A stretch of 64,000 nucleotides of DNA from Sphingomonas mali NBRC 15500 (GTDB taxonomy: Bacteria; Pseudomonadota; Alphaproteobacteria; Sphingomonadales; Sphingomonadaceae). This document shows, piece after piece, positions 45,845-55,533 of the stretch (position 1 is its first letter; every line of letters begins with the position of its first letter). The translations under genes were made by a program, and so were the position numbers. The stretch is from the NCBI RefSeq assembly GCF_001598415.1, contig NZ_BCYX01000016.1:41834-105833 (forward strand). The letters run 5' to 3'. The notes under the pieces are model-generated. The model was not told the DNA's origin, did no database searches, and saw only the letters and a list, made by a program, of their open reading frames with translations.

Positions 45845-48214
45845 TCAGGCCCGAGCCGGTAGCGCGTAGGCGATCACGCTGTCGCCCGCCGGCGTCTCCA
45901 TGAAGTGATGTCCTCCGGCGAAGATCACCAGATATTCGCGGCCATCCTGTTGATAGACTATCGGTGTCGCCTGGCCGCCCGCGGGAAGCGGCGCTGACCA
46001 GACGGTCCTGCCGGTCCTGAGGTCTATCGCGCGGATCAGATCGTCGGTCGCCGCCGCGATGAAGATCAGCCCACTGGCGGTGGTCACCGCGCCGCCATTA
46101 TTGGGCGTGCCGATCGTCAGCGGCAGCATCGTCGGCAGGTTGAACGGTCCGTTGCGACGGGCGGTGCCGAGCGGGCGGTCCCACAGCGTCTTGCCCGAAG
46201 CGATGTCGATCGCGCGGATGCCGCCATAAGGCGGACGCTTGCACATCAATTTGGTGAACGGCATCCGCCAGCCGGCATTGACCTCGATCGCATAGGGTAC
46301 GCCCCATTGCGGATCGATCGAGTGCGACTTGCTCGAGATTTCCTTCGAGGCGAAGCGCGGCTTGATGCCCTTGCGGTCGGCCTCGGCGCGCGGCAGCAGC
46401 CGGACCAGGTTGGGCGTATCGTTGTAATTGGCGATCAGGATGCCGCGGACCGGATCGATCGACACGCCGCCCCAGTCGCTGCCGCCATTATAGCCGGGAT
46501 ATTCGACGCTGTTGCGCCCGACATTGGGCGGCGTGAACTGGCCGCGATAATCGGCACGGCGAAACTGAATGCGGCAGAGCATCTGGTCGATCGGCGACAT
46601 GCCCCACATGTCCGATTCGACCAGCGGAGGCTGGCGCAGCGTCTGCCACAAAGAGACGATCTGGCGCGCCGCGCGCTCGCCCGGCTCTACGCCCCCCTGC
46701 GGCGCGGCGACCGAGCCAATCGGGGTCAGCGCGCGCCCGGTCGCGCGGTCGAGAATGTAGAGGTCGCCCTGTTTGGACGGCACGACCAGGGCCGCGACGC
46801 CCTTGTAATCGATCAGCGAGGGCGGGCTGCCGAAGTCATAGTCCCACACATCCTTCTTGACTGCCTGGAAACTCCAGCGCGGCTTACCGGTGGTGACGTC
46901 GATCGCGACGATCGAGCTCGAATAGGCGTTTTCCTGTGGGGAGCGACCCGTCGAGATATAATCGTCCGCGACGTTGCCGAGGGGTACGTAGACCAAGCCG
47001 AGTTTCTCGTCGCCGGCGCTGCCGGTCCACATATTGGGCGTGCCCCGCGCCCAGCTCTGCCCCGCCGGCGGATAACCGGTCCAGTCGGGGTGGACCATGT
47101 CCCATGCCCAGGCGAGCTTACCCGTCTTCGCGTCGAAGCCCTGGATCACCCCCGACGGCGCGCCGCGATATTGGCCGTCGAGGATCTGATGTCCGACCAC
47201 GACGATGCCACGCACGATGCTCGGCGCCGAATTGATCGACGCGAGGCCGGGATAGACCTTGCCCATGCCGATCTTCGTGTCCTGCTGGCCGGTACCGTTG
47301 AATTCGGAGCAGGGGGCGCCGGTCGTCGCGTCGAGCGCGATCAGGCGGGAATCGAGCGTACCCTCGATGATCCGCGCGGCGCAGGGGGTTCCCGTCGTCT
47401 CTCCAGGGACCTGGTAATAAGCGACGCCGCGGCACGCGGTGGTATAGGGAATCCAGGCGTCGGGCACCTTGGGATCGTAGCGCCAGGCGGTCTTGCCGGT
47501 CGCGGCGTCGAGCGCGACGACGACATTCTTGGCGGTGCAGGTGTAGAGCAGGTTGCCGACCTTGAGCGGCGTATTCTCGGTCCCGTAGAGCTTCTGGAAG
47601 GCGGCGGTGGTCGGGGTGCCGCCGGTATGCGTCTCCCAGGCTTTTTGCAGCTTGCCGACATTGTCGGGCGCGATTTGGGTCAGCGGCGAATAGCGCCAAT
47701 TGGCATAGGTTCCGCCATAACTCGGCCAGTCGCCACCGGTCGCGAGCCCGGACGGATCGGTCATGCCCGGCGACATTTGCGCCGGTAACGCCAGCGCGGG
47801 CGACCCGCCGCCGGCGAGCAGGCCGAAGATCGCGACGACCGCGACGAGCGCACCGGCGATCCCCCCGCCGGCCCATTTCCACCGGTTGCGGTCGGTCGCC
47901 AGGGTCGGCATGACCAAAGCGACGGCGATCAGCAGCACGAACGGCGCGATCAGCCAGGGGACCATCGCCCAGGCGTTGCCGCGTGCTTCGGCCAGTCCCC
48001 AGATCGCGCTGAGCACGAACAGGGCAACATAGATCCAGCCGCCGAGCAGCCGGCCCCGGAAAAGGAACCAGGCCGAGGCAAGCATCGCGACGCCGGCGAT
48101 GAGATAATAGAGCGACCCGCCGAGTATGGCGAGATAAGCGCCGCCCACCGTGAGCACGAGGCCGATCAGGCCGATGAGCGCAGCAACGATGATGGCTGGC
48201 CAGCTGCGTCCCAT
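45845..48214 (-). CDS. gcd: membrane-bound PQQ-dependent glucose dehydrogenase
   Basis: A 789-residue quinoprotein: five N-terminal membrane helices (about residues 1-145) that pass electrons to ubiquinone, then a periplasmic beta-propeller PQQ domain. Propeller landmarks are GGDWPSYGGTYANWRYSPLTQI near residue 163, NVGRNSVEYPGYNGGSDWGG near residue 565 and the C-terminal GLIFIAAATDDLIRAIDLRTG. It oxidises glucose or related aldoses to lactones in the periplasm. The ATG at 48214 follows GGAGAAG; upstream in-frame codons are not needed. PQQ synthesis genes are not in the window. Confidence 0.92.
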   Translation of the reverse strand: MGRSWPAIIVAALIGLIGLVLTVGGAYLAILGGSLYYLIAGVAMLASAWFLFRGRLLGGWIYVALFVLSAIWGLAEARGNAWAMVPWLIAPFVLLIAVALVMPTLATDRNRWKWAGGGIAGALVAVVAIFGLLAGGGSPALALPAQMSPGMTDPSGLATGGDWPSYGGTYANWRYSPLTQIAPDNVGKLQKAWETHTGGTPTTAAFQKLYGTENTPLKVGNLLYTCTAKNVVVALDAATGKTAWRYDPKVPDAWIPYTTACRGVAYYQVPGETTGTPCAARIIEGTLDSRLIALDATTGAPCSEFNGTGQQDTKIGMGKVYPGLASINSAPSIVRGIVVVGHQILDGQYRGAPSGVIQGFDAKTGKLAWAWDMVHPDWTGYPPAGQSWARGTPNMWTGSAGDEKLGLVYVPLGNVADDYISTGRSPQENAYSSSIVAIDVTTGKPRWSFQAVKKDVWDYDFGSPPSLIDYKGVAALVVPSKQGDLYILDRATGRALTPIGSVAAPQGGVEPGERAARQIVSLWQTLRQPPLVESDMWGMSPIDQMLCRIQFRRADYRGQFTPPNVGRNSVEYPGYNGGSDWGGVSIDPVRGILIANYNDTPNLVRLLPRAEADRKGIKPRFASKEISSKSHSIDPQWGVPYAIEVNAGWRMPFTKLMCKRPPYGGIRAIDIASGKTLWDRPLGTARRNGPFNLPTMLPLTIGTPNNGGAVTTASGLIFIAAATDDLIRAIDLRTGRTVWSAPLPAGGQATPIVYQQDGREYLVIFAGGHHFMETPAGDSVIAYALPARA

Positions 48215-48388
48215 GGTCTTCTCCGTCGGCTCGGGAAGCGGGCGAACAGGCACGCTTCGTCGCGCCCCTAACGAAACAGGGATGAGGGCCGTTCCGGATG
48301 CGGAGCAACCGAGTGTGGAAAATTTGAGAGTGCCGGCGCGGACTTAACCCGTGCCGTCGGTCGGCGCCTGAGGACGCCGCCGGCCGGA

Positions 48389-48434
48389 CTGATCGCAAGG
48401 GGCCGAATAGCCGGAGCTATTCCGCCGCGATCAG
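48389..48434 (-). terminator. nested stem-loop after the hydroxylase-like gene
   Basis: CTGATCGC (48389-48396) pairs with GCGATCAG (48427-48434), enclosing GAATAGC-CGGA-GCTATTC. It starts right at the stop codon of the minus-strand gene. It has no U-tract, so a 3'-end stabiliser or weak terminator is possible. Confidence 0.35.
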
Positions 48435-49292
48435 TCAGACATCCATCTGCTTCACCGCGTCATTCCAGGCCATCACGTTATCGCGCGCCTCCTGGACGAA
48501 CGCCGATCGGCGGACGACGTTGAGGAAGGTGTCGGCGATCCACTTGCCAGGATTGCGCAGCGGGCGCTTGATCTGGATGAGCAGGACGACGCGGATATTG
48601 TCGGTGTCGTTCCACACTTCGTGGTCATAGGTGTCGTCGAACACCAGGGTCTCGCCTTCGGCCCAGCGCACGATGCGGTCGTCGACGCGCATCCGGACAT
48701 CGCCGTCCCTGGGGACGATCAGGCCGAGATGGCACGTGATCAGTCCCTTGGTCACACCGCGATGGGCGGGGATGTGCGTGCCGGGCGCGAGGATCGAAAA
48801 GAACGCGCTGTTGAGGTCGGGAATCCTGGCGACCGCCGCAGTGGTGACGGGACAACGCTCGAGATTCTCCTCGATGCAATAGCCATAACCCCACAGGAAA
48901 AAGCTGCGCCATTTGTTGACCGGGGCGATCGCGCGATGATCGGGCGAGATGCTCGACAGTGAGGGCGATTTGTCGCCCATCGCCGCGTCAAGCATCTCGT
49001 CGCGAATTGCCTGCCAATTGTCGCGCAGATGCTGCGTCCAGGGAAAGTCGCGGACGTCGAGCACCGGGTCGTTCGGCACCAGCGACGAGGACGCGATCAT
49101 CCGGTCGAAGAACCCGCGCAAATGCTTGCCATAACGGATGATGAACGGCCGTTTCTCGGCCTTGCCGCCAATCGGCGAGCTATCGGATTGGGGCGTGCCC
49201 GATATCACGGTCATGTTGGGCACGCTGCCTTCGGCGACGTTGCCCGATTTCTGCCGCAATACTGGCGGTTCCAGTTGTTGATCGACGCTCAC
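48435..49292 (-). CDS. aspartyl/asparaginyl beta-hydroxylase-like dioxygenase (LpxO-like)
   Basis: A 285-residue Fe(II)/2-oxoglutarate-type protein. The metal facial triad appears in GTHIPAHRGVTKG near residue 173 (His) and FDDTYDHEVWNDTD near residue 220 (His), and the conserved Arg is near residue 236 (IRVVLLIQ). LNSAFFSILAPGTHIP is typical of the aspartyl/asparaginyl beta-hydroxylase domain family. Members include LpxO, which 2-hydroxylates lipid A acyl chains, so lipid A modification is plausible but unproved. No membrane anchor is obvious. Confidence 0.82.
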   Translation of the reverse strand: MSVDQQLEPPVLRQKSGNVAEGSVPNMTVISGTPQSDSSPIGGKAEKRPFIIRYGKHLRGFFDRMIASSSLVPNDPVLDVRDFPWTQHLRDNWQAIRDEMLDAAMGDKSPSLSSISPDHRAIAPVNKWRSFFLWGYGYCIEENLERCPVTTAAVARIPDLNSAFFSILAPGTHIPAHRGVTKGLITCHLGLIVPRDGDVRMRVDDRIVRWAEGETLVFDDTYDHEVWNDTDNIRVVLLIQIKRPLRNPGKWIADTFLNVVRRSAFVQEARDNVMAWNDAVKQMDV

Positions 49293-49508
49293 AAAGCCTC
49301 TTCATCGTCCAACGGGACCGGCACCAATGTCGCACGAGGGCCGATCGAGCCAAAAAATGTCGAATACGCTACGCAGATGCGGCAGCGCACAATTGCCGCT
49401 AGCCCTGATCTGGGTCGAAAAAATGGCGACACAAGGGGCAGGATATGACCTTTGGCTATTCGGGTGAGGACGGTTGCCGCTCGCCGGGCGACACCTTACA
49501 CAGGTGCC

Positions 49509-52427
49509 ATGGCCATTATGTTCCGCGTTCCGCGTCTCGCCGTCCTCGTCTCCATTGCCCTCGGGATGTCGCTTCCCGCGATCGCCCAGCAGACGACCCC
49601 GACGGCGCCGGCGCCGCTTGCCGTCCGTCCGGAAGTCGATCGCTCGCCCTGGCTGTTCAAGGGCAGCGACATCACTCCCGATCCCGAATGGCATTTCGGG
49701 ACCTTGCCCAATGGCCTGCGCTATGCGGTGCGCAAGAATGGCGTGCCGCCCGGCCAGGTGTCGATCCGCGTGCGCATCGATGCGGGCTCGCTCTACGAGA
49801 ACGACAGCGAACAGGGCTATGCCCATTTCATGGAACATCTGGTGTTCCGCGGCAGCCAATATGTCGCCGACAATGAGGCCAAGCGCACGTGGCAGCGGCT
49901 GGGCGCGACCTTCGGCAGCGACACCAATGCCCAGACCACCTTTACCCAGACGGTGTTCAAGCTCGATCTGCCGTCCGCGACGCCAGCCTCGGTCGACGAG
50001 AGCCTGAAGATCCTGTCGGGGATGATGGAAGCACCGAGCTTCGACGACAAGGTCGTCAATTCGGAGCGCCCGGTGGTGATGGCGGAGCAGCGCGAGGCGC
50101 CGGGGCCGCAGGTGCGATTCGGCGACGCTCAGCGCGCGACGATCTTCGCGGGCCAGCCGTTCGCGACCCGCTCGCCGATCGGGACGACCAAGACGCTGGA
50201 AGCGGCCACCGCCGCCAGCCTTCGCGCGTTCCACGACAGATGGTATCGGCCCGAGCGCGCCGTCGTGATCATCTCGGGCGATATCGATCCGTTGGTGTTC
50301 GAGACCTTGGTCGACAAGAATTTCTCGAGCTGGAAGGGTAAGGGGCCCAATCCGGCCGATCCCGATTTCGGCACCCCGGCGACTAAGCAGCCGACCACCG
50401 GAACATTGGTCGAGCCGGGTCTGCCGACACTGATCGCCATGGCGACATTGCGACCGTGGCACTTCAACAACGATCTGATCCTGTTCAACCAGAAGCGCCT
50501 GGTCGACCTGATCGCGGTGCAGATCATCAACCGCCGGCTGGAATCGCGCGCGCGCGCCGGAGGCAGCTTCCTCCAGGCGCAAGTCAGCCTCGACGACGTG
50601 TCGCGCTCGGTCAACGGCACGTTCGTCAACATCGTGCCGGTCGGCAACAATTGGGAACAGGCGCTGAAGGACGTGCGCGCGGTGATCGCCGATGCCCAGG
50701 CCAACCCACCGAGCCAGGCCGAACTCGACCGCGAGCTCGCCGAATATGACGCCGCGATGAAGAATGGCGTCGATACCTCACGGGTAGAGGCGGGGTCGGC
50801 GCAGGCCGACAATATGGTCCAGGCGCTCGATATCCGCGAGACGGTCGCGGCGCCCGACGTGTCGTACAAGATCCTGACCGACGCGCGCGCCAAGGGCATG
50901 TTCACACCGGCATCGATCCTGGCGTCGACCAAGCGCGTGTTCCAGGGCGACGCGACGCGGGCCTTCATCTCGACGCCGACGGCCGACCCGGCGGCGTCGA
51001 CCAAATTGGCCGCCGCGCTCGACGCCGACGTGTCGAAGCTGGCGCCCAAGCGCACCGCGCTGGCGGCGATCGACTTCTCCAAGCTGCCGCCGCTGGGCGC
51101 GCCGGGCAAGGTGGTCAGCACCGAGAGCATCCCCGATCTCGAGATGCAGAAGGTCGTGTTCGCCAATGGCGTGCGCTTGCTGCTGTTCGTCAATTCGAGC
51201 GAGACCAACCGCGTCTATGTCCGCGTGCGCTGGGGCGGCGGGTATAACGCCATCCCGTCCGACCGCCGTACGCCGGCCTGGGCAGGCGATATGGCACTGG
51301 TGCCGAGCGGGATCGGCAAATTGGGCCAGGAACAGCTCGATCAGCTCGCGACCGGCCGGCGATTGGGCTTCGACTTCGGGATCGACGACGATGCCTTCAC
51401 GCTCGCCGGGGTCAGCTCGCCGCAGGACTACAAGGATCAGCTGCGGCTGTTCGCCGACAAATTGAGCACGCCCGGCTGGGATCCTGCGCCGCTGGCGCGC
51501 GCCAAGGCGGTGATGTTGGCGGGCTATCCGGGACTCGATTCCTCGCCCGATGGCGTGCTCAGCCGCGACCTCGAATGGTTCCTGCACGACAAGGATCCGC
51601 GCTGGGGGATTCCGCCGGCGACGACCGTCTCGGCGCTGACCCCGGCGCAGTTCCGTACCTTCTGGCAGCCGATCCTGGCCTCCGGTCCGATCGAGGTAGA
51701 AGTGTTCGGCGACGTCAAGGGCGACGAGGCGATCGCCGCCGTCGCGGCGACCTTCGGCGCGCTGAAACCGCGTGCGGCGCCCGCCGCCGCCGTGCCGCCG
51801 ATCAAATTTCCCGAACATAATGCGACGCCGGTGGTGCGGACGCATTCGGGCCAGGAGAACCAGGCGGTCGCGCTGATCGCCTGGCCGACCGGCGGCGGCG
51901 TCGAGGGGATTCCCGAAGGTCGCAAGCTCGACGTGCTGGCACAGGTGTTCAGCGACCGGCTGTATGACCGGCTGCGCACCGAAGCGGGCGCGAGCTATTC
52001 GCCCAGCGTCGGGTCGAGCTGGCCCGATGGCGCTTCGAGCGGCGGGCGGATCATGGCGATCGGCCAGGTGCCGCCCGACAAGACCGACCTCTTCTTCCGC
52101 CTGTCGCGCGAGATCGCGATCGACCTGGTCAAGAACCCGATCAGCGACGACGAACTGCAGCGGGCCAAGACCCCGATGCAGCAATATGTCATGCGCGCGT
52201 CGACCGGGAACACCTTCTGGCTCAATCTGCTCTCGGGCGCCGCTTATGATCCGCGCAAGATCGCCTCGGCGCGCAGCATCCTGCTCGACTATCAGAACGT
52301 GACCGCCGCCGATCTCCAGGCGGTAGCGGCCAAGTATCTGCGCCCCGACCGCGACTGGACGATGGAAGTGGTGCCCAAGGCGGTCGCGGCCAAGGAAGGG
52401 CTGAGCGTCGCCGGCGGGGCGCAATAG
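49509..52427 (+). CDS. periplasmic M16 (pitrilysin-type) zinc metalloprotease
   Basis: A 972-residue exported peptidase with a signal peptide ending PAIAQ. The inverted zinc motif HxxEH is present (YAHFMEH near residue 103), with the third ligand Glu expected about 75 residues further. The protein comprises two M16 halves: an active N-terminal half and an inactive C-terminal half beginning near residue 530. Such duplicated M16 proteins degrade peptides inside a closed chamber. It starts at the ATG at 49509; another lies three codons inside. It is divergent from the hydroxylase-like gene. Confidence 0.9.
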   Translation: MAIMFRVPRLAVLVSIALGMSLPAIAQQTTPTAPAPLAVRPEVDRSPWLFKGSDITPDPEWHFGTLPNGLRYAVRKNGVPPGQVSIRVRIDAGSLYENDSEQGYAHFMEHLVFRGSQYVADNEAKRTWQRLGATFGSDTNAQTTFTQTVFKLDLPSATPASVDESLKILSGMMEAPSFDDKVVNSERPVVMAEQREAPGPQVRFGDAQRATIFAGQPFATRSPIGTTKTLEAATAASLRAFHDRWYRPERAVVIISGDIDPLVFETLVDKNFSSWKGKGPNPADPDFGTPATKQPTTGTLVEPGLPTLIAMATLRPWHFNNDLILFNQKRLVDLIAVQIINRRLESRARAGGSFLQAQVSLDDVSRSVNGTFVNIVPVGNNWEQALKDVRAVIADAQANPPSQAELDRELAEYDAAMKNGVDTSRVEAGSAQADNMVQALDIRETVAAPDVSYKILTDARAKGMFTPASILASTKRVFQGDATRAFISTPTADPAASTKLAAALDADVSKLAPKRTALAAIDFSKLPPLGAPGKVVSTESIPDLEMQKVVFANGVRLLLFVNSSETNRVYVRVRWGGGYNAIPSDRRTPAWAGDMALVPSGIGKLGQEQLDQLATGRRLGFDFGIDDDAFTLAGVSSPQDYKDQLRLFADKLSTPGWDPAPLARAKAVMLAGYPGLDSSPDGVLSRDLEWFLHDKDPRWGIPPATTVSALTPAQFRTFWQPILASGPIEVEVFGDVKGDEAIAAVAATFGALKPRAAPAAAVPPIKFPEHNATPVVRTHSGQENQAVALIAWPTGGGVEGIPEGRKLDVLAQVFSDRLYDRLRTEAGASYSPSVGSSWPDGASSGGRIMAIGQVPPDKTDLFFRLSREIAIDLVKNPISDDELQRAKTPMQQYVMRASTGNTFWLNLLSGAAYDPRKIASARSILLDYQNVTAADLQAVAAKYLRPDRDWTMEVVPKAVAAKEGLSVAGGAQ

Positions 52428-52998
52428 GCGTGCGCCGACCGCGCGCATCTTGTTGGCGCGGACGACGTCTTGGCTACTACGCACCTGCGCAGAATCGCTA
52501 ACGTGATTTTGCTTCGTTGCTCGGGACGCCCACGGACTACACTGAAGCCTGGCAGGCGTAACGCCGCGCAGAAGCGCAGGGCGTCCGATCGGTGCTTCTG
52601 ATTGGGTAGGACGTCGAGCGGCGCACCGGCCGCGCCTCGGCCCGGCAGAAGCGCGGGTCGAAGCCTAGAGTTTCGTGTATTTAGTAAACTGTCACCGCAA
52701 TTCTAAGGTGTTTTTAGCCGCCACGCCGCATGGCTGTCGGCTACGATGACACGTGTAGTACCCCTTATTTCCGCGATGGGTGAAGCCATCGCTGACTGCA
52801 CCTCATCATGTCGCTGCGAAAGCAGGGAATCTAAGGATATTTGTTTCGAAACCACTCGGCGGAGCGTGCGGCGGGTGCGATCAGCCGCGCCGGCGCGATC
52901 GCGGTGGCAAGGCGATTTTAACCTTTTGTTAACCATCTCCGGTCACCTTTAGGCAACATTCTGAAAACAAGTTATTTAGCCGAAGAGAAGGGGCAGAG
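52428..52998. other. 571-bp gene-free interval, possible structured RNA and CtrA box
   Basis: No convincing protein gene. About 52525-52670 has many local dyads: GGACGCCC pairing with GGGCGTCC around GGCGTAACGCC and GCGCAGAAGCGC, then GCGGCGCACCGGCCGC. That could be a folded RNA. AT-richer sequence follows, and a full CtrA box lies at 52918. Two short open frames (52746-52952 plus, 52703-52936 minus) have no supporting features. Confidence 0.4.
52918..52932 (+). promoter_or_regulatory. CtrA binding box TTAA-N7-TTAA
   Basis: TTAACCTTTTGTTAACC matches the full CtrA consensus (TTAA-N7-TTAAC) of alphaproteobacteria exactly. It lies 67 bp before the DUF4893 lipoprotein gene, a normal activator distance. 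Confidence 0.7.
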
Positions 52999-53649
52999 AT
53001 GCGCTGGTTCTTGGTCGGAGTGGCGACGCTGAGCGTCGTCCTGGCCGGATGCACAACGGGTCCGAAGGCGGTGGTGACCGTTGCCGCCGGGGCCCCGGTC
53101 GAACAGCCGACCGGCTGGCGTGCGACCGCAACGGCCGACGATCAGGCGCGGATCGAGGGCCTGGGCGATCGCATGCAGCGCATGCTCGCGGCGGTGCCGG
53201 CCGGCGCCCGGGCGCGCGTCGCGGCGGAGAGGCCGTTGCTCGACCCCAAGTCGGGACTCGACGCGCCGGCGCTCTCGCCGGGATCCTATCAGTGCAGGTT
53301 GGTCAGGGTTGGCGGCCGGCGCGGCGTGGTCAGCTACAAGTCCGATTTCTGCTATATCGCTATGGTCGACGGAAAGCAGAGCTTCACCAAGCAGACCGGT
53401 ACGCAATTGCCCGGCGGCTGGCTGTTCGACGACGATAACGGCAAGCGCCTGATCTTCCTGGGCACGCTGCGTCCGCAGCAGGCCCCATCGGCACCGCCTT
53501 ACGGGCAAGTACGGCAGCGCGACGTCGCCGCGGTAATCGAGCGCATCGCGCCGTTCCGCTGGCGGATGGCGCTCGTCAAGAATGACGGGCAGAGCGACCA
53601 GATGCTCGATATCTACGAGCTGATCCCGGTGGTGAACGGGTCGAGCTGA
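52999..53649 (+). CDS. DUF4893 lipoprotein
   Basis: A 216-residue protein with a lipoprotein signal (VVLAGC lipobox, Cys19). A DUF4893-like domain follows (ARIEGLGDRMQRMLAAVPAG, then LSPGSYQCRLVRVGG and FCYIAMVDGKQSFTKQTGTQ). Function unknown; the family is seen mainly in sphingomonads, from memory. AGAAGGGGCAGAG just upstream is a strong ribosome-binding region. A full CtrA box upstream suggests cell-cycle or developmental control. Confidence 0.85.
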   Translation: MRWFLVGVATLSVVLAGCTTGPKAVVTVAAGAPVEQPTGWRATATADDQARIEGLGDRMQRMLAAVPAGARARVAAERPLLDPKSGLDAPALSPGSYQCRLVRVGGRRGVVSYKSDFCYIAMVDGKQSFTKQTGTQLPGGWLFDDDNGKRLIFLGTLRPQQAPSAPPYGQVRQRDVAAVIERIAPFRWRMALVKNDGQSDQMLDIYELIPVVNGSS

Positions 53650-53699
53650 CGCGTGTGAGGTGACGAGCAAGACACCCCCTCAACGAGAGGGGGGATGGA

Positions 53700-55523
53700 C
53701 TATCCCTTATAGAGCGCGTCGAGGCGCGGGCCGTACACTTCCTTCAGCACATGGCGTCGAATCTTCAGGCTCGGCGTCATCTGCTGGTTCTCGATCGTGA
53801 ACGGTTCGTCGGCCAGGATGAAGCGGCGGACGCGTTCGACCACCGACAAATCCTTGTTGACCCGCTCGACCGCAGCCAGCAGCGCGGCGCGATAGTCGAG
53901 GTCGTCGGCGAGCGCCTTCGAATTGCACACTGCCCCGGTCCTGGCGCACCATTCCTGGGTCCATTCGGGATCGGGGACCAGTACCGCGACCATATAAGGC
54001 CGCCGGTCGCCGGCGATCATCGCCTGGCCGATCTCGGGCTGCAGCGTCAGCATGCCCTCGACCTTTTGCGGCGACACATTGTCGCCCTTGTCGTTGATGA
54101 TCAGGTCCTTCTTGCGGTCGGTGATCTTGATCCGGCCCTTGCCGTCGATCATTCCGATGTCGCCGGTGTGCAGCCAGCCGCCCTTGAGTACGCGCGCGGT
54201 CTCTTCGGGATTGCGCCAGTAGCCGTGCATGACCAGTTCGCCGCGGACCAATATCTCGCCATCTTCGGCGATCCGCACCTCGACTCCGTCGAGCGGCGGG
54301 CCGACCGTATCCATCTTGAGGCCGGCGCGCGGGCGGTTGCACGAAATGACCGGCGCCGCCTCGGTCTGACCGTAGCCTTGCAGGAAGGTGAGGCCGAGCG
54401 ACTGGAAGAAGACGCCGATCTCGGGATTGAGCGGCGCGCCGCCGGACACCATCGCCTTGATCCGTCCGCCGAACCGCTTGGCGATCTTGGGCATCAAGAG
54501 CGACTTCACGATCAGGTTCATCGGCTGATCGTAGAAGGGGACTCCGCCCGCGGCCTTCTTGCCGCCGATCGAGACCGCGCGGCCGAGCAGGTAGTTCGAT
54601 ACCGCACCCTGTTTCTCGACGGCCTTGACGATGCGCGTCCTCAACACCTCGAACAGGCGTGGGACGACGACCATGATCGTCGGGCGGACTTCCTCGATAT
54701 TGCTGGCGAGCTTGTCCAACCCTTCCGCATAGTAAATCTGCGCGCCGAGCCCGATCGGGAAATGCTGGCCGCCGGTATGTTCATAGGCATGGGAGAGGGG
54801 AAGGAACGAGAGGAACACCTCGTCGTCCCAGCCGAAATCCTCGGCAATCAGGGTGCAGCACGCCTCGACATTGTGCAGGATCGCCCCGTGATGCTGCCGC
54901 ACGCCGCGCGGCGCGCCGCCGGTGCCCGAGGTGTAGATGATGCACGCCAGATCATCGCGGCCCGCAGTGATCAACAAATCGTCGGGCTGCGCCGGGTGGT
55001 CGGCGATCAGTTTCGACCAATTATGATAGACGAGGTCGGTCTGGCCGACGCGCAGATCCTCCAAGCCGATCACGATCTTGGCCTCGCTGGCGCGCGCGGC
55101 GGCGGGGAGCAGCGGGCGGGCAAGCTTGGCGGTCGACACGATGATCGCGCGCGCGCCCGAATTTTCGATAATGTGGCTGTGATCGCGTTCGGTATTGGTG
55201 ATGTAGGTCGGCACCGTCACGCAACCCGCGGCCATGATCGCCAGGTCGCTGATGCACCATTCGGGGCGATTCTCGCTGACCAGCATGACGCGGTCGCCGG
55301 GTTGCAGCCCGATCGCCTTCAACGCGGTTGCCAGGCTCGCAACCTGCCTTGCGGTCTCGGCCCAGCTGAGCGGTACCCAGGTGTCGCCCTGCTTGTGCCA
55401 CAGGAACGGCTGGTCGCTCCCGGCCCGGGCGCGCGCAAAGAACATCGCGACCAGGTTGGGGAATTTCTCGATCTGCCGCATCCGGTCCTCTCCCATACGA
55501 CGCGCCGCGTTCGGCTGCGCCAT
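53700..55523 (-). CDS. long-chain acyl-CoA synthetase (AMP-forming)
   Basis: A 607-residue ANL-superfamily ligase activating fatty acids to acyl-CoA. CIIYTSGTGGAPRGV near residue 189 is the AMP/ATP loop, GYGQTEAAP near residue 375 is motif A5, and GGWLHTGDIGMIDGKGRIKITDRKKD near residues 447-472 covers the adenylation hinge. It resembles the FACL/FadD15 group with a long C-terminal tail. An internal Met (MRQIEKFP) at about residue 15 is an alternative start. It follows ggt by 10 bp. Confidence 0.88.
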   Translation of the reverse strand: MAQPNAARRMGEDRMRQIEKFPNLVAMFFARARAGSDQPFLWHKQGDTWVPLSWAETARQVASLATALKAIGLQPGDRVMLVSENRPEWCISDLAIMAAGCVTVPTYITNTERDHSHIIENSGARAIIVSTAKLARPLLPAAARASEAKIVIGLEDLRVGQTDLVYHNWSKLIADHPAQPDDLLITAGRDDLACIIYTSGTGGAPRGVRQHHGAILHNVEACCTLIAEDFGWDDEVFLSFLPLSHAYEHTGGQHFPIGLGAQIYYAEGLDKLASNIEEVRPTIMVVVPRLFEVLRTRIVKAVEKQGAVSNYLLGRAVSIGGKKAAGGVPFYDQPMNLIVKSLLMPKIAKRFGGRIKAMVSGGAPLNPEIGVFFQSLGLTFLQGYGQTEAAPVISCNRPRAGLKMDTVGPPLDGVEVRIAEDGEILVRGELVMHGYWRNPEETARVLKGGWLHTGDIGMIDGKGRIKITDRKKDLIINDKGDNVSPQKVEGMLTLQPEIGQAMIAGDRRPYMVAVLVPDPEWTQEWCARTGAVCNSKALADDLDYRAALLAAVERVNKDLSVVERVRRFILADEPFTIENQQMTPSLKIRRHVLKEVYGPRLDALYKG

Positions 55524-55533
55524 TAGGACGACG

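Noticed and set aside
45845..49292. A PQQ biosynthesis or lipid A gene cluster around gcd and the hydroxylase-like gene
   Set aside because: No pqq or lpx genes are found in the surrounding sequence; the genes appear independent, each with its own upstream region.
52703..52952. Two overlapping short open frames (77 residues minus, 68 residues plus) in the gap after the M16 gene
   Set aside because: No ribosome-binding site, no recognisable domain, and low-complexity Arg/Ser-rich product on the plus strand; the region better fits regulatory or RNA sequence.
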